A DNA stretch of 64,000 nucleotides from Vombatus ursinus. Its lineage: Eukaryota > Chordata > Mammalia > Diprotodontia > Vombatidae. Position numbers and translations under genes: made by a program. The notes under the pieces were generated by a model. That model searched no databases, had not been told where the DNA came from, and was given only the letters and a program-made list of their open reading frames with translations. This document shows, piece after piece, positions 1 through 11,037 of the stretch (position 1 is its first letter; every line of letters starts with the position of its first letter). The stretch lies in assembly GCF_900497805.2 (NCBI RefSeq), contig NW_020954556.1, forward strand, positions 59,389,424-59,453,423, written 5' to 3'.

Positions 1-139
1 ACTTCAGATTTCTTGACATCATTCATCCTAGACACCCATGTAGCAGAGTCTACAGAAAAATGGCTTCTTGATTTTCAGAAGGGGCAAATTCTGGGGACTT
101 GTGATGGTTTTGGTTAATTACTAGCAAAATTCTAGAACA

Positions 140-325
140 GACTCTCTATGTATGTATATACATGCACATATGCATTTATATATATATTATATGTACCTAT
201 GTTTATATATACACATTTATATATATACATATGTATAATAACATACATATATATGTCAGGGATCTGTCATCTGTCTATCTGTCTGTCTTTCCATCTGTCT
301 ATCTGTCTATCTTTCTAATAGTTTA
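140..325. repeat. AT-rich and TATC/TGTC microsatellite
   Basis: An alternating TATA/CATA stretch grades into irregular ATCTGTCT and ATCTATCT units. This is simple-sequence DNA with no coding signal. Confidence 0.9.
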
Positions 326-377
326 GGATCTGAGGATATCCAACAGTTCTTTGAATAGCCCTGCTTGTTTCTTTAGG

Positions 378-452
378 TTTAATGAGTTAACATATATAAA
401 GCACCTGGCAGACCTGAAAGTGCTATGTGAATGCTCACTATTTTTGTTATCG
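378..452 (+). mobile_element. 3' end of a MIR/core-SINE
   Basis: The order 'atataaagcacctggcagacctgaaagtgctat...' is the typical 3' part of marsupial MIR-type SINEs (AAAGCACTTTGCAAACCTTAAAG...). The tRNA-like head is missing. Confidence 0.55.
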
Positions 453-567
453 TTTGGTGCCTCTCCTTGTTTTGAGCATGTCAGATAATGGTCTGCACTC
501 ATTATCCCCTCCAGTCAGTGGTTGCCGGATCTTTGGGTACTACAGTTCATTCACTGAGCAAGCTGTT

Positions 568-640
568 TAATTATAGCTAACATTTATGTAACACTGGAGA
601 TTTGCAAAGAGCTTTAAATATATCATCTTACTTAGAAGGA
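568..640 (-). mobile_element. MIR-type SINE 3' fragment
   Basis: 'tagctaacatttatgtaacac' followed by 'tttgcaaagagctttaaatat' is the reverse complement of the MIR 3' end. Only a short piece survives. Confidence 0.5.
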
Positions 641-865
641 TCTTCTATGTGCTTTGCATGGCAGCAGGTATGAGGGGGAAGTGGAGGGCCACAAAGGAAT
701 TCATGGAACGAGTGCCTGTCCTAGAGCAGCTTCAGTCTGGATTTAGTGTTAATGATGTCAAAGAGTGATTTGACCACACCCATGACTTCAGAGGAATACT
801 TATGATTTCTATTAATCCATGATAAAGCCTAAAGACTTCCAATGAGATCTTATCATGATGCTAGA

Positions 866-1107
866 TGATCTAGGTGGTGCAGTGGATAGAGTGCTGGACC
901 TTCAGTAAGGAGGACCTGAGTTCAAATCCAACCTGGTACTTCCTACCTGTGTGACCCTGGGCAAGTCACTGAAACTCCTCTGCTTCATTTTTCTCATCTG
1001 TAAAAGGAGGTTAACAATAGCACCTGTTTCTCAGAGTTTCTGTGAGAATGAAATGAGATATTTGTGAAGTGTTTTGCAAACCTTAAAATACCATGAAGAT
1101 GATGGTG
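866..1107 (+). mobile_element. tRNA-derived core-SINE (MIR-type tail)
   Basis: Nearly full length. The tRNA-like head reads 'ggtgcagtggatagagtg', followed by the B-box-like 'gagttcaaatcc', the core 'ctgtgtgaccctgggcaag', 'ctcatctgtaaaa', and the tail 'gtgttttgcaaaccttaaa'. This head-core order is diagnostic of the marsupial SINEs that recur across the window. An open frame on the opposite strand here is incidental. Confidence 0.85.
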
Positions 1108-1257
1108 TATGTTAGGGACACAATTCTCAAAAGCCATGCTCTTGCATTCTGAGAAACTTTTAGCCAATGATATGTTGTTTTTCTGCCGTCTAACCATCAA
1201 CCTGTCTTGGTTTAGAGAGGCTCACCAGTAGAGGATTAGCCATCAGGAGATGGATTT

Positions 1258-1304
1258 ATTTATTTATTTGTTTGTTTGTTTATTTATTTATTTTTATTTT
1301 AGCT
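1258..1304. repeat. (TTTA)n/(TTTG)n microsatellite
   Basis: Tandem ATTT and GTTT units over about 45 bp. Confidence 0.9.
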
Positions 1305-1361
1305 GCAGCATGTCAGAAACCATTTACTAAAGCTTATTGGGGTTTTTGTCTTCATTGTTTG

Positions 1362-1432
1362 AATTAATCAATCAACAGGTATTTAGTAGTAGGTGCTAAG
1401 GAGCAAAGGCAAAGATGAATCAGCCCTGGTAT
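1362..1432 (-). mobile_element. L2 3' end fragment
   Basis: 'aatcaatcaacaggtattta' followed by 'gtaggtgctaaggagcaaag' is a degraded reverse complement of the L2 3' terminus. Confidence 0.5.
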
Positions 1433-1454
1433 TCACATGGATAAAGTCACAAAT

Positions 1455-1525
1455 TTTTTAAATATTAAAATAGTTTTAAGTAACTTAAGATATTTTAAGT
1501 TACTTGAAATTACTTAAGTTAACTT
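1455..1525. repeat. AT-rich imperfect palindrome
   Basis: The arms AAGTAACTTAA and TTAAGTTACTT are perfect reverse complements around a 6-base loop. Further TTACTTAAGTTAA copies follow. It could fold as a hairpin; no element family was recognised. Confidence 0.6.
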
Positions 1526-1532
1526 AAATTTC

Positions 1533-2300
1533 TCAGATCTAATTAGGGCATATTTGTGGCTAGATGTGCCTAGGGACCGGAAATTCTTACTTTTTCATTG
1601 GGTTTTATAAGTTTATCATTTAGAATTTGCTCATGGGGTGCCCAGGTCTCAGTTGGCTGTGCTTATGTAGACCTGCTCAGAGAACCTTCCTCAGAACCTG
1701 CCTGGCAGGTTTTAAAGCCAAAACTTGGCATGGGTATAGGACATTCTCAGTTTGGGCCGGAACAGGGCTAGGTGGCTGAGATTACTTCTGAGGACTCAGG
1801 GAATCATGACAGGTGTCAGACTTGGTTCTAGAGATTACTAGAAGTATGCGTCTCCCTGAAGTTTAGCTGGGTAGAATCTTTTAGATGATTGTTAGGTTAT
1901 TTTCAATGCCATCCTTGATATGACTCTGTATCATTCTTTCTTCTTGTGAATAAACTCTAGGGAAAAAAAAGTTGTCCTGGGATCTTTGGGGGAAAAGGGA
2001 AAGCAGGTGTCAGGATTAGTTTGTGGGTGCCCAGTTACAATGGCAGCAGCAGAAGGGCCAGGTAATCAGGGAGCAGGTGTGGCAAATCTCTGATTTTTTT
2101 TTTCCTCTCCCCCCTCCACAAAAGGTGTCTAGTGGCTCAGGGACCAGATGATCAAATGACTTGGTACCTTGAGTTAGACAATAGCAATTATTCGATGGCA
2201 GCAAAGAGGATTCATTGATCCAGAAGGGCAGTGGTCCTGTAAGGGCAGTTCACAGTAATGAACTGAGATTCTCAGCCAGACCTTGATCTAGGGAAATTCC
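1533..2300. other. Unassigned stretch, no gene seen
   Basis: No ORF with protein-like composition and no repeat I can name. It holds a short T-run near 2090 and an A-run near 1960. Probably decayed repeat or unique intergenic DNA. Confidence 0.5.
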
Positions 2301-2309
2301 TTATTCTGC

Positions 2310-3170
2310 AATTCAGCATTTATCTGATACTCACGATGTATAAGGGTTTTGTGCTCAGCGCCATGCATACAGAGATGACAAAGGGCTCAATCTTTGTCTT
2401 CAAGGCTTTCATCATCTAATAAGGGGATGGAGGATGGATTAGGATAAATCATGTACCCCACTTAAGTTGGAACACATTCTTTGCCTAAGAAAGATTAAGT
2501 AGAGTTGAGAAATTTGGGAAGAGAGGGTCAGTTTTAGTTAGGGGAATCAAGGAAGTCCTTGTGGTCAGAAAATTGTACCCAAACTGGGCTAAGAAATAAG
2601 CGAAGGATTCCCAACAGGTGGTGATCTGGAAGGAGTCCATTTCTGGCATGGGGAACAGTGTTCACAAATGTGCAAAAAGTTGGAGAAGAAAGAATAAGAT
2701 CAGAAATGACCAGCAGTCCAATTTGGCTGTTATATGAAGGGAAGTCGTGTAAAATCAGAGTAGAATGGTAAATTGAAGCCAATTTGGAGAGGGCCTTGAA
2801 CACCAGGATAAGAAGTTTATATTTTATCTTTAAGGTAATTGGGAATATTTTTGAATTGCATTTTATTTTTCAATTAACAAGCATTAAAATAAATGTAGCC
2901 GTATCCACACATGTATGTTACATTCTGCATCCTGAATCTATCACTTCTTGATCAGGCAGTGAGTAGCGTTCTTCATCACCAGTCCTTTGGAATCAACATT
3001 GGTCATTGCCTTTGTCAGAGTTCTTAAGGCTTTTAAAGTGGTTTGCCCTGAATGCTTTTGAAGGGGTATTGGAGGAATGATGTGATTGGCATTGACAGTG
3101 TTGTGAAGGGTAGATTGAAGAGGGCAGAGACTGGAAGCAGGGAGACCAATTACCCAATGTTCCATCCAGT
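2310..3170 (-). mobile_element. L2 LINE 3' region, interrupted by an L1 fragment
   Basis: Antisense L2 landmarks appear in order: a decayed 'tatttattgagcacctact' end, 'tggcatggggaacag', 'gagggccttgaacaccagg', and, after the insert, 'ggaatgatgtgattggc' and 'ggaagcagggagacca'. The continuity of the L2 order across 2845-3065 shows that the intervening block was inserted. A 105-residue frame on the plus strand over its right end is accidental. Confidence 0.6.
2845..3065 (-). mobile_element. L1 3'-region fragment inserted in L2
   Basis: Antisense marsupial L1 phrases are present: 'tttcaattaacaagcatt', 'ttacattctgcatcctga', 'catcaccagtcctttggaa', 'ggtcattgcctttgtcagag'. The same phrases recur in decayed form near 21.70 kb. 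Confidence 0.55.
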
Positions 3171-3174
3171 TACT

Positions 3175-3720
3175 CCTTTGTCTCTTTCTGTTCTTGGGAG
3201 CCATAGACTTTTGGGCTCGGAGGGAGGAGAAGAGCAGTGTCAGGAAGGAGCTGGGCCATGTGGACCCATTGTGGTTAATGTTGGCTCCTCTCCTTCCCAG
3301 GTAGTCCAGGAGACAAGCAGAGTCCAGCCCTGGCCTCACTGCAAGCCTTGTACTGACATTAAAGACTGATGCCTGCATATCTGTACAGCAGTGGTCTAGA
3401 GAAAAATTCATTAAGGTTTTCTTAGCAGCCGAATAGGCTTTCTGGGCCTAAGCATGTCAAGGAAATGTTCTCTTGGATCGGGTCCCTTCTGAGGGGGAGG
3501 CTTCCAGCTAACCGATCACTGTAATAAAAATAATGAAATTGTTCAAAGTGGGAACGTAGTTTCCCTCTGGCAGCCGTGACTAGTGGACGGCTTATTTCAG
3601 ACAGACTTGATAGGGGTTTAAGAAAGGAGGATGGGATGAAAAAGGGAAGAGGGAGGGTTTTCAAAACCCCTAGAAAGAGCCAGAACAGAGAGAGAGGGGG
3701 TAGACAGGACACCATAGGGA
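3175..3720. other. Unassigned stretch, no gene seen
   Basis: Short open frames occur on the minus strand, but they lack recognisable domains or gene structure. No repeat family was recognised. Confidence 0.45.
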
Positions 3721-3721
3721 C

Positions 3722-3980
3722 CAGGGGAAGGACTCTTCTTTAGCCGGGGTCTGTAATCATTTTGTGTGTCATGCATTCCCTTGGCAGTCAGGTGGAATCT
3801 ATGGGCCTCTTTTCAGGTTAGTGTTTCTAAACACAGAAAATACATAGGATTACAAAGAAAAGAAATTAGATTGAAGTAGTTGTCTGTCTATCTGTATTAT
3901 CTATCTATATGTATTTTTATTTATACATATATGTATATATATACACACATATATTCATAGACTCATGGTTAAGAATCTCT
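3722..3980 (-). mobile_element. hAT-like nonautonomous DNA transposon (MITE), split by a microsatellite
   Basis: The ends match the inverted termini CAGGGGTTCTTAACCTGGGG / GGTTAAGAACCCCTG in decayed form: 'caggggaaggactctt' at the left and 'catggttaagaatctct' at the right. Internal phrases such as 'cttggcagtcaggtggaatc' and 'atacataggattacaaag' are shared with the copies at 25.46 and 48.44 kb. A TATC/TATA tract expanded inside it. No transposase is encoded. Confidence 0.65.
3885..3955. repeat. TATC/TATA microsatellite
   Basis: Irregular TCTATCTG, TTTATACATA and TATA units inside the hAT-like MITE. Confidence 0.85.
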
Positions 3981-4447
3981 ACTATAAAGGAATGCTATTT
4001 ATGTTTCTCCCACCTTGATCATCCACCCTGTCCATTCCCCATTCCTAGGCTCTCACTGGTTTCACTCCAGAGGCAGAGGGGGATAAAGGAAGGAACAGAA
4101 AGTTGACATGGCGTGTTCTTGCTTGGGGTGGCTGTCTTCCTAGGCTTCTTTGTGCCCATGACATCAATAGCAGAAACTTAGCCAAAGTTGATTCCAGAGT
4201 CTTAGCTACACTATCTGTAAGCTTGGCTCCATAGAAATGTGGCCAGAGGTATAATTCCTCAGTGCAAGAGAATGAAGTTTTAATTTAAAGTATCCTAGTA
4301 CTCCCTCTCCCATCCTTCTATTTCTCCTTAAATCCTAGACTATTTTTGAGTTTATTTTTAAAGTTCTTGATAATATAATATCATATAACAATACATATTG
4401 TATAATAATTATAAATTTATTGTAATTATATATAACTATATAATCAT

Positions 4448-4523
4448 AATAAACCTATAATTACATAGTATATTATATAAATGCATGATATTATATAATA
4501 CAATATGTAATTATAGGTTTATT
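4448..4523. repeat. 76-bp near-perfect AT palindrome
   Basis: The arms at 4448-4467 and 4504-4523 are perfect 20-base reverse complements (AATAAACCTATAATTACATA). Pairing continues inward with minor gaps through TATTATATA towards a central ATGCAT. The flanks from about 4370 to 4560 are also AT-rich and partly self-complementary. It could be a small hairpin transposon or a cruciform-prone site; no family was recognised. Confidence 0.8.
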
Positions 4524-4561
4524 ATACATATATTATACATAGTATTATATAGCAATATAAT

Positions 4562-4805
4562 ATAATAGTTAGATTTGTATATTGCTTTAAGGTTTGCAAA
4601 ATGCTTTATAAACCTCTTATTTTGTTTCCACAATAGTCCTGCTAGGTAAATGTTATTTTTATCCTCATTTTAGAGATGAGGAAATGAAGGCAAATCATGG
4701 TTAAATGACTAGCCCAGAGTCACACAGTGTCTGAGGCAGGACTTGAACTCAGGTCATCCTAACTCCAGGTCCAGAGTTTTATCTATCATGCTACTTTATT
4801 GCCTC
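4562..4805 (-). mobile_element. MIR-type core-SINE
   Basis: Reverse-complement SINE landmarks in order: 'aaggtttgcaaaatgctt', 'cattttagagatgaggaaa', 'cccagagtcacacag', 'cttgaactcaggtcatcct', 'tttatctatcatgctac'. Nearly full length. Confidence 0.8.
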
Positions 4806-4824
4806 TGAGATCTAAGAAAGATCT

Positions 4825-4957
4825 ACTCACGAGGTTCAAATCTAGGTGTGGCTACTGATTCCTCATGAAGGCCTCATTATTCTTATCTGTTAAATTAGCA
4901 TGTTGGACTAGGTGATATTTAAGGTCCTTTCCAACTCTAAATCTTGTGGTTTTATGA
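4825..4957 (+). mobile_element. MIR-type SINE, 3' variant
   Basis: 'gttcaaatctaggtgtggct' is followed by 'tgttggactaggtgatattt' and 'aaggtcctttccaactctaaat', the tail typical of one MIR/core-SINE variant. Confidence 0.65.
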
Positions 4958-4964
4958 AAGTTGA

Positions 4965-5480
4965 CCATTGACACTAAAAGCCCTGATGACCCAGATTCAG
5001 CCCACCTTTCCAGTTTTTGTTCTTACAGAGCTCGCTTTGGTTAGAGAAGCCCCAAGGGAGATTAGCATAACAAGGGGTAGAGACTCAGAGAATAATAGTA
5101 GCACAGTAAACCTACTTGAACACACTTTCCTCAATCAACATAGACATCCTTTAGCAATTCCTTTGATCCTATAAGAAATGAAAGAGAAAGTTTTCTGTGC
5201 TCAAGCCCATTCCCCACAATGTTTCACCTGCTGAGATGTGAACTGTTGGGGAGAACATGATTACGGGCCCTGACTCTACCTGTCTACACTCCCACTGCTT
5301 CATACTTTGGGTATGAAAGATACTATTGGAAACGAAAATCTTTTTCCGTGAAGTATTCCTATTTTATGGCCACCTTGATCATCCTTCCTTAAGATAGCAG
5401 CACCTTCTCCACGTAGAGTTTAGTGAAGGGAACTGTTCTCCATAAAGAGACCCATGATTGAATAGGCTAGTGCAAATAGA
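4965..5480. other. Unassigned stretch, no gene seen
   Basis: No recognisable repeat, domain, splice pattern or RNA. The short open frame here has no protein-like features. Confidence 0.5.
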
Positions 5481-6395
5481 CTCTCAGTTACATTGAAGAT
5501 ATGGGCTCCATTCCTAACTGCCTTTTGGACATCTTGAGGTGGTATGTCTTATCGGTATTTCAAACTCAACATGTCCAAAACTGAATTCATTTTCTCTACT
5601 CCCCCTTCCCCAACTCTGCCCGCTTCTGAATTTTCCTGTAACTATTGCTGGCACTACCATACTAACGTCATCCAGACTTCAACCCTGATGTTGTCCTCAA
5701 CTCCTTCCTCACTCTCATTCATTCCACATATCCAATCCATTGTTAAATAATGACTTTCTACTTTTACATCACCCATCCTGACGGTCCCCTTCTTTCTGCT
5801 CATACAATTACCACCCAAATTCAAGCCTTCATTGACTCTCACTCAGATTATTGGAATAGCCTTCCAATTGGTTTTCCTGCCTCAAGTCCCTCCCCCACTC
5901 CAATCCATTCCCCACCCAGATACTGAAATGATTTTTCTAAAGCATAGGTCTGACTGAGTTATTCCCACTCAGTAAACTCCAGTGTCCTCCTATTCCCTTC
6001 AGATTAAAATATAAAGCACCATGTTTGGCATTTAAAGCTTTTCACCACCAAGCCCTTCCTACCTTTCCCGTCATCTTACACTTAGTTCCCTCCATGTATT
6101 CTATGACCCAGTTATACTGCCCTGCTAGTTCTTCTTCCTACATAATAATCCATCTCTTGACTCTGGGCCTTTGCATTGGCTGTCCTCTATGCCCGGAATG
6201 CTTTCTCTCGCTTTCTTCAAGACCCAGCTCAAATCTCACCTTCTACAGGAGACCTTTCCTGGTCTTCTTCTATGCTAATGCCTTCCTCCTCTGAAATTAC
6301 CTTCCATTTCTGTCTCCTTATCTTGGATGTACATAGTAATTTACATGTTGTCTATCCTCAAAAGCAAGGAATTTAAAAAAAATCTTCCTTTGTGT
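5480..6395 (+). mobile_element. L2 LINE, ORF2 end and 3' UTR
   Basis: Sense L2 landmarks in order: 'ctcaacatgtccaaaactga', 'attggaatagccttccaatt', 'ttttcaccaccaagcccttc', 'gggcctttgcattggctgtc', 'gcccggaatgctttctct' and 'caagacccagctcaaatctc'. Stops break every frame. The two overlapping frames of 66 and 89 residues here are L2 remnants. Confidence 0.8.
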
Positions 6396-6607
6396 CCTCA
6401 GTTCCTGGCACATACATTAAAAACAACACAAAACAAACAAACAATTGTTGATTGGTTGGCTGAAATGAGGTAGTTATGATGAAGATTTTCTTCTCTATAG
6501 ACAGAGTTAGAGATATTTGGCATCTCCAGATAAATGTCAAGAGTGTTCTTTGAAGAGCGCTAGAATATGTTGATGTATTCTGTTGTATCAAAGGGATCTC
6601 CATCCAT

Positions 6608-6872
6608 ATCACAGACCTAGATCAAGAAGGCACTTCAGAGGCCATTTAGCCAGACTTCCCACTTTACAGATGAAGATATTAAGGCTCAGAGTGGTTAAGT
6701 AACTTACCAAGTCACATAATTATTATTCAGTCAATCAATAAACATTTATTAAGCACCTACTATGAGCCAAACATCATACTAAGTGCTAATCAGGGGTGGG
6801 AATTGAACCCATGTTCTCTTATTCTAAAGCCAGGGTTCTTTCTACTGTATCACATTGCTTCTCCTAATCTTC
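6608..6872 (-). mobile_element. MIR-type SINE with an embedded L2/MIR 3' end
   Basis: Antisense 'gccatttagccagacttccc', 'actttacagatgaagatatt', 'gttaagtaacttaccaagtc' break off at a 3'-end module 'caataaacatttattaagca', then the SINE resumes with 'gaattgaacccatgttctct' and 'ttctactgtatcacattgct'. This is a nested or fused arrangement. Confidence 0.65.
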
Positions 6873-6874
6873 TA

Positions 6875-7665
6875 TAACCTTTATGGGTCGAGGCTGACTT
6901 AATTCTATTCCCTCTTCACTTTCTGCTTGTCTGTAGAGCAGAATAGGTCTGGTATGTAGGCATTCAAAAGAGGGATGTCTTTATTCCCATTTCAAGGGCT
7001 AGATGTGGATGGAGGACACTCTTTCTTGTGTACAGCTATCATCTCTGCCCCATGGAAGTATGTGTAAAGGCTTCTCCCTCAAGAATGGGTCTTCACAGCT
7101 AAGTGACCTCTCATTGTCCTTCTAGATGGTCCCTGAATTTAGGAGCCTGTCCAGGGTCTCTGCGCTAAGTAATTATGAGATTGCTTAAGATCATCCCGAG
7201 AATATTTCAACTGACATTTTAAGGCCTATTTTCTCCTTAGTTTGTGGCTGTCCTGTTCTTCTCCCTCAGCTGTGTTTCATGTGGAATTCTATTCTGGGTT
7301 CAGAACATTTTACAAGATGGTCTCTGATTAAAACCTAATGAAGTGAAACACAGGGGGAAGTCCAGAATATAAGAGAGATCACGAAACAAGTGGGTGCTTG
7401 TGAGGGAAAACCCCTGGCAGGAAGGTTTCAGTAATCGCAGCTGTCCCCACTTCTCTCCCTCCCAAGGCTTCACTATCTGTTTGCCCCAGACTCCACCAGC
7501 ATCATCCTAGCACTTGGGACAGACATAGACCCCACCATGATGCCTCTGTGCTCTCTGCAAATCTCCCTACCTTACCCTGGCTGAGGTGTGTGCAAATCCT
7601 TTCAAATTCCTATTTCCATTGTGACGAGGTTGGAATTTTTCAAAAGAACATTCAATAACTCACTC
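6875..7665. other. Unassigned stretch, no gene seen
   Basis: Moderate GC, few long frames, no repeat I recognise. A candidate for ordinary unique intergenic sequence. Confidence 0.5.
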
Positions 7666-7667
7666 AC

Positions 7668-8265
7668 TCATTGTATTCATTCAATAAACATTTAATAAGT
7701 GTCTATCATCTCTAAGGTTCCTCCAGTTCCAAATCTTGTAGACTTATGATCTTACTGTGTGTGGAGCATTGTAATAGGTATTTTAGGAGTCACAAATTTA
7801 GATAAGACTTAGATGTATGTGACCCATGTAATATAACTAAAACGTAAAATAGTAAATAATGATTGCACCAGAGAGCTGCATACAAAGTGCTTTATGAATG
7901 CAGAGGAGAAAAGCCATTATTGATGTTTGGAATCTTGGAAGATTTCCTGGGGCAGGTGGTATTTGAATTGTGCCTTAAAGGATTGGTGGAAATGCAGTAG
8001 ATGGAGAAGGGAAAGGACATTCCTAACATAGGGTATCCTCAAAGGCATGGGGCCAGGTAAGTCCAGGGAGTATAAAGAGAGCATTGGATAGTACAGTTTA
8101 GTTGGAACATTGAATTCATGGAAGGAAGAAAACTGCAGAGTCAGAGTGATGCCAGATTTTGGAGGGTGGTGAATATCAATGGGAGAAGTTAGAACTATAT
8201 GCAGTAGGTAAAAGAGCCATTGAAGTATTTTGAGCAGAAGAGTGGTGTAATTGGAGGAAGAGAGA
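7668..8265 (-). mobile_element. L2 LINE 3' region
   Basis: Antisense L2 order: 'attcaataaacatttaataa', 'gaagatttcctggggcaggt', 'atttgaattgtgccttaaag', 'ggacattcctaacataggg', 'ggtgaatatcaatggg', 'gccattgaagtattttgagc'. Heavily decayed. Confidence 0.6.
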
Positions 8266-8461
8266 AGCAGAGGGAAAAGGAAAAGCTAAAAGTATAGAAA
8301 TGGATATTAAAACCACAGATTCTTGTTTCTAACTTGACTTCTAAACCTAACTTAAAATCTGATCACAGATTGATTTCTTGGCTCAGCCTGTTTGACTCCT
8401 AGGACCTAGCTCCTTGGTCTTCCATGGGGCATGTTTTTTTCATGCTGGCATTTTGTTATTC

Positions 8462-8602
8462 GATTTAATTCAATATGCATTTATTAACCATCTGTTATGC
8501 TCAGGGTCTGAGCATACAAAGCCAAAAAAAAAAAAACAAAACAAAAGGAAAAATTAACCTTTGTCCTCTAAGAATTTACATTATACTTGGTGTCGCCACA
8601 TA
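8462..8602 (-). mobile_element. L2 3' end with an A-rich insertion
   Basis: 'caatatgcatttattaacca' and 'gtctgagcatacaaag' match the antisense L2 end, then an A-rich patch and 'ctctaagaatttacattata'. A short (GA)n tract follows at 8634-8652. Confidence 0.55.
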
Positions 8603-8857
8603 TAAAAGAATAAATAAATACAAGAATACAAGAGGAGAGAGAGAGAGAGAAACGTTTTTGAAGTTTGATGTTGTAGCTTCTCTGCTAAGGTAGCTCTCAG
8701 GGCTAGTCTCATTAATGACCATATTGCTTCAATAGCAGGCCCCGCCATCCCTACATTCTGTATATCAAGGCAGGCCTTTTTTGGTATGTGGGGAAACTGA
8801 GGCCCAGAGATGTGAAGACATGTCCAGGGTTGGGGACAGGTTGAGGTGGGGGCAGAT

Positions 8858-8910
8858 ATAGATTTATTAGATTTTAAGTGCTTTGAGGACAGGCACTATC
8901 TTTTGTCTTT
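8858..8910 (+). mobile_element. L2 3' end fragment
   Basis: 'gattttaagtgctttgagga' and 'caggcactatcttttgtctt' are sense L2 3' UTR phrases. A weak MIR-type fragment lies just before, at about 8780-8830. Confidence 0.45.
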
Positions 8911-8954
8911 CACAGTTATTTCATGGGAAAGGAAACAACAATAAAATCATTTTG

Positions 8955-10680
8955 CTCATATGTCTATATAGACATGCATGAAGTATCAGTAATGAGTAAG
9001 ATTAACTGGAGATCTTAATGTGAAGAAGGAACTCTGAACTCGTATGTATCACTGAGACTTGGTGGATGGGATCCATGACTAGAATAAAGATCTATAAGGG
9101 CATATGTTATTCAAAAGGAACACGATGGGAAAAGGAGATGGCTATGAGTAGCGTTCTATATTAGGAAGATACATTCATATGAAGAAGTGTAACCACTGGA
9201 AATGGGGCGTGAGTGGAGTATAATGCTGAGAATTCAGGTTAAAAATGCAGAAAGAAACAGAAGTGATAAAGGGCAGCATGGCCTGGTGGATAGAGAACGA
9301 AAACCAGAGTCACTAAGTTCCACCTCTGACATTGATTGTGTGACCCTGGGCACGGAGGGTCTCCCAGTGCCCTCGGTAACACTTTAAAACTAAAAGACAG
9401 AAAGCGATTTGCATAGGTAGATAAAACTTCCTCACCAAGAGTTCCTAGTTCTGATAAATCTAGAACCCTCCCACCAAAATCCAAACCAGAAAAACCTATG
9501 GCTACAAACCATCTTCCATGCTTCTAATAGGAGGAGGAAATAGATGAGGAATCATGGAAGAAAAGAGGTATCATATAGTAGTAGTGGAGAACTAAATTAT
9601 CTGATGTGTGGTGGAATTTGTTCTGCCTCACGAAGAGCAGCTAATAAGTTCTTGGCCTGATTTTGTCTTTCGGAAAGCAGAGGAACCAACAAAGGGAATT
9701 TATAATCTGGATCTTATCCTCACCAATAGGGAGGGATTATTTGCTGACATAGAGATGATTGGAAAGTGACCATCCCATCTTGGAAATTGTGATAGAAAGG
9801 ATGGAAAGTTGGATATAATTTTCCATGCACTATGAAATTTTGGAGAATAGATTTCAAAAGTCTTAGGAAAGAGTAGGAAGGACCCCATGACTTACAGTTT
9901 TACCAAAGAGGTCAGACCAAGAGTGGGAAACTCAAAAATAAAATTCTGAAGAGAGTTGAAAGAAACAAGTCTGCTGAGGAGGAAAAAGTTGATTAAAGAG
10001 ATAAATGTGGATGCACAGGGAATTCATCAACCATTTTAGAATTTAAAAAATGAAAAAAAATAATTAAAAAATGTCTGAAGGTGGATGTTAGGGCAAGTAA
10101 TGAGGAATAAACACAGAATTATGCCATGTTAAGAGTAGCATCAAGTGCTTAAATTCAGAATAAGCTGAAACTGATGAGCAAAGGAAAGGACAATAAAGAC
10201 TTTTTAAAAACTGTAGTGGTGAAAACAAGAGGATAAAAGATCAGGACTGCTCCACAGGTTGGATGGCACAGTGATGACGAATGATGGACAAATGCTAGAG
10301 TTGTTCTATGCTCATTCACTTCCGTTTTATCTGCCAAGGAGAATGGTCTTTGGAAAAGGAACAAGAAAGCCAACACGACTGATAAGGTGTTGAAACCCAA
10401 GATTAGAGGGAAGATAGCAAGAGAGAATTGAGCTCTCCTTAATGAAGTCAAATCACCAGGCCCAGAAAAATTACATCTCAGGCAAAGGAAAGAATGGGAG
10501 AGGGGGATTGCTGGTTCACTCTCAGTCATCTTTGAAAGAATTGTGAAGAACAGGAGAGATTCTGCATGCAACTGAAAAGGGATGGTGGTGGGATCTTTGA
10601 GGTATAGGCCAGTGAGCTTGACTTTGGGTCCTGGCAAGATTCCAGCAGTTATTACCAACAGGAACTATCTCCTGGAGAGG
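8955..10680 (+). mobile_element. L3/CR1-clade LINE, endonuclease to reverse transcriptase region
   Basis: Decayed CR1-clade ORF2 in the sense direction. Around 9053 the plus strand reads ETWWMG, the endonuclease ESWW motif. Around 9705 it reads LDLILTNREGL, the conserved CR1 LDLLLTNREGL motif. Around 10597 it reads RYRPVSLTLGPGKI, the YRPISLT block at the start of the reverse transcriptase. Frames are repeatedly interrupted. A SINE is inserted at 9268-9485. The 167-residue minus-strand frame at 10155-10658 is a shadow. Confidence 0.75.
9268..9485 (+). mobile_element. tRNA-derived SINE, marsupial variant with CCTCACC tail
   Basis: Head 'ggcagcatggcctggtgg', then 'gattgtgtgaccctgggcac', then a distinct tail 'taaaactaaaagacag' and 'cttcctcaccaagagttcct'. 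The same tail occurs at 14435-14572. Confidence 0.65.
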
Positions 10681-10914
10681 TAGGGCATTCACTTTTTGAT
10701 AGCTCTGATTATTAAGAACTTTTTTCTCCTACCAAACCTAACTTATTTGCCTCTATCCATCCTTATCATTGTGTTGTTTTGGTCTGAGCTTGTGATTTCA
10801 TGGGTCTAGAGAACTTCCGTATATATCAAAATTCAAGTTTTGGTAAAAAAAAAGCCATTTTAGGTAATAGTCTTCTATTATTGTTTAACCTGTTTCCTCT
10901 CCGATTGAATATAG

Positions 10915-10946
10915 CACACACACACACACACACACACATACAGATC

Positions 10947-10979
<33 letters not shown>
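10915..10979. repeat. (CA)n and (TC)n microsatellites
   Basis: About 12 CA units (10915-10938) followed by about 15 TC units (10950-10979). Confidence 0.95.
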
Positions 10980-10983
<4 letters not shown>

Positions 10984-11037
10984 ATCCATTCACATGAGCT
11001 TGAAGTTAGTAAATCTCAGCTGTATTCCATTATAGCA

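Noticed and set aside
3052-3369. 105-residue plus-strand frame
   Set aside because: Starts in an L1 fragment and passes into antisense L2; composition not protein-like.
10155-10658. 167-residue minus-strand frame
   Set aside because: It is the opposite strand of an L3/CR1 LINE whose sense strand carries the RT motif YRPVSLT.
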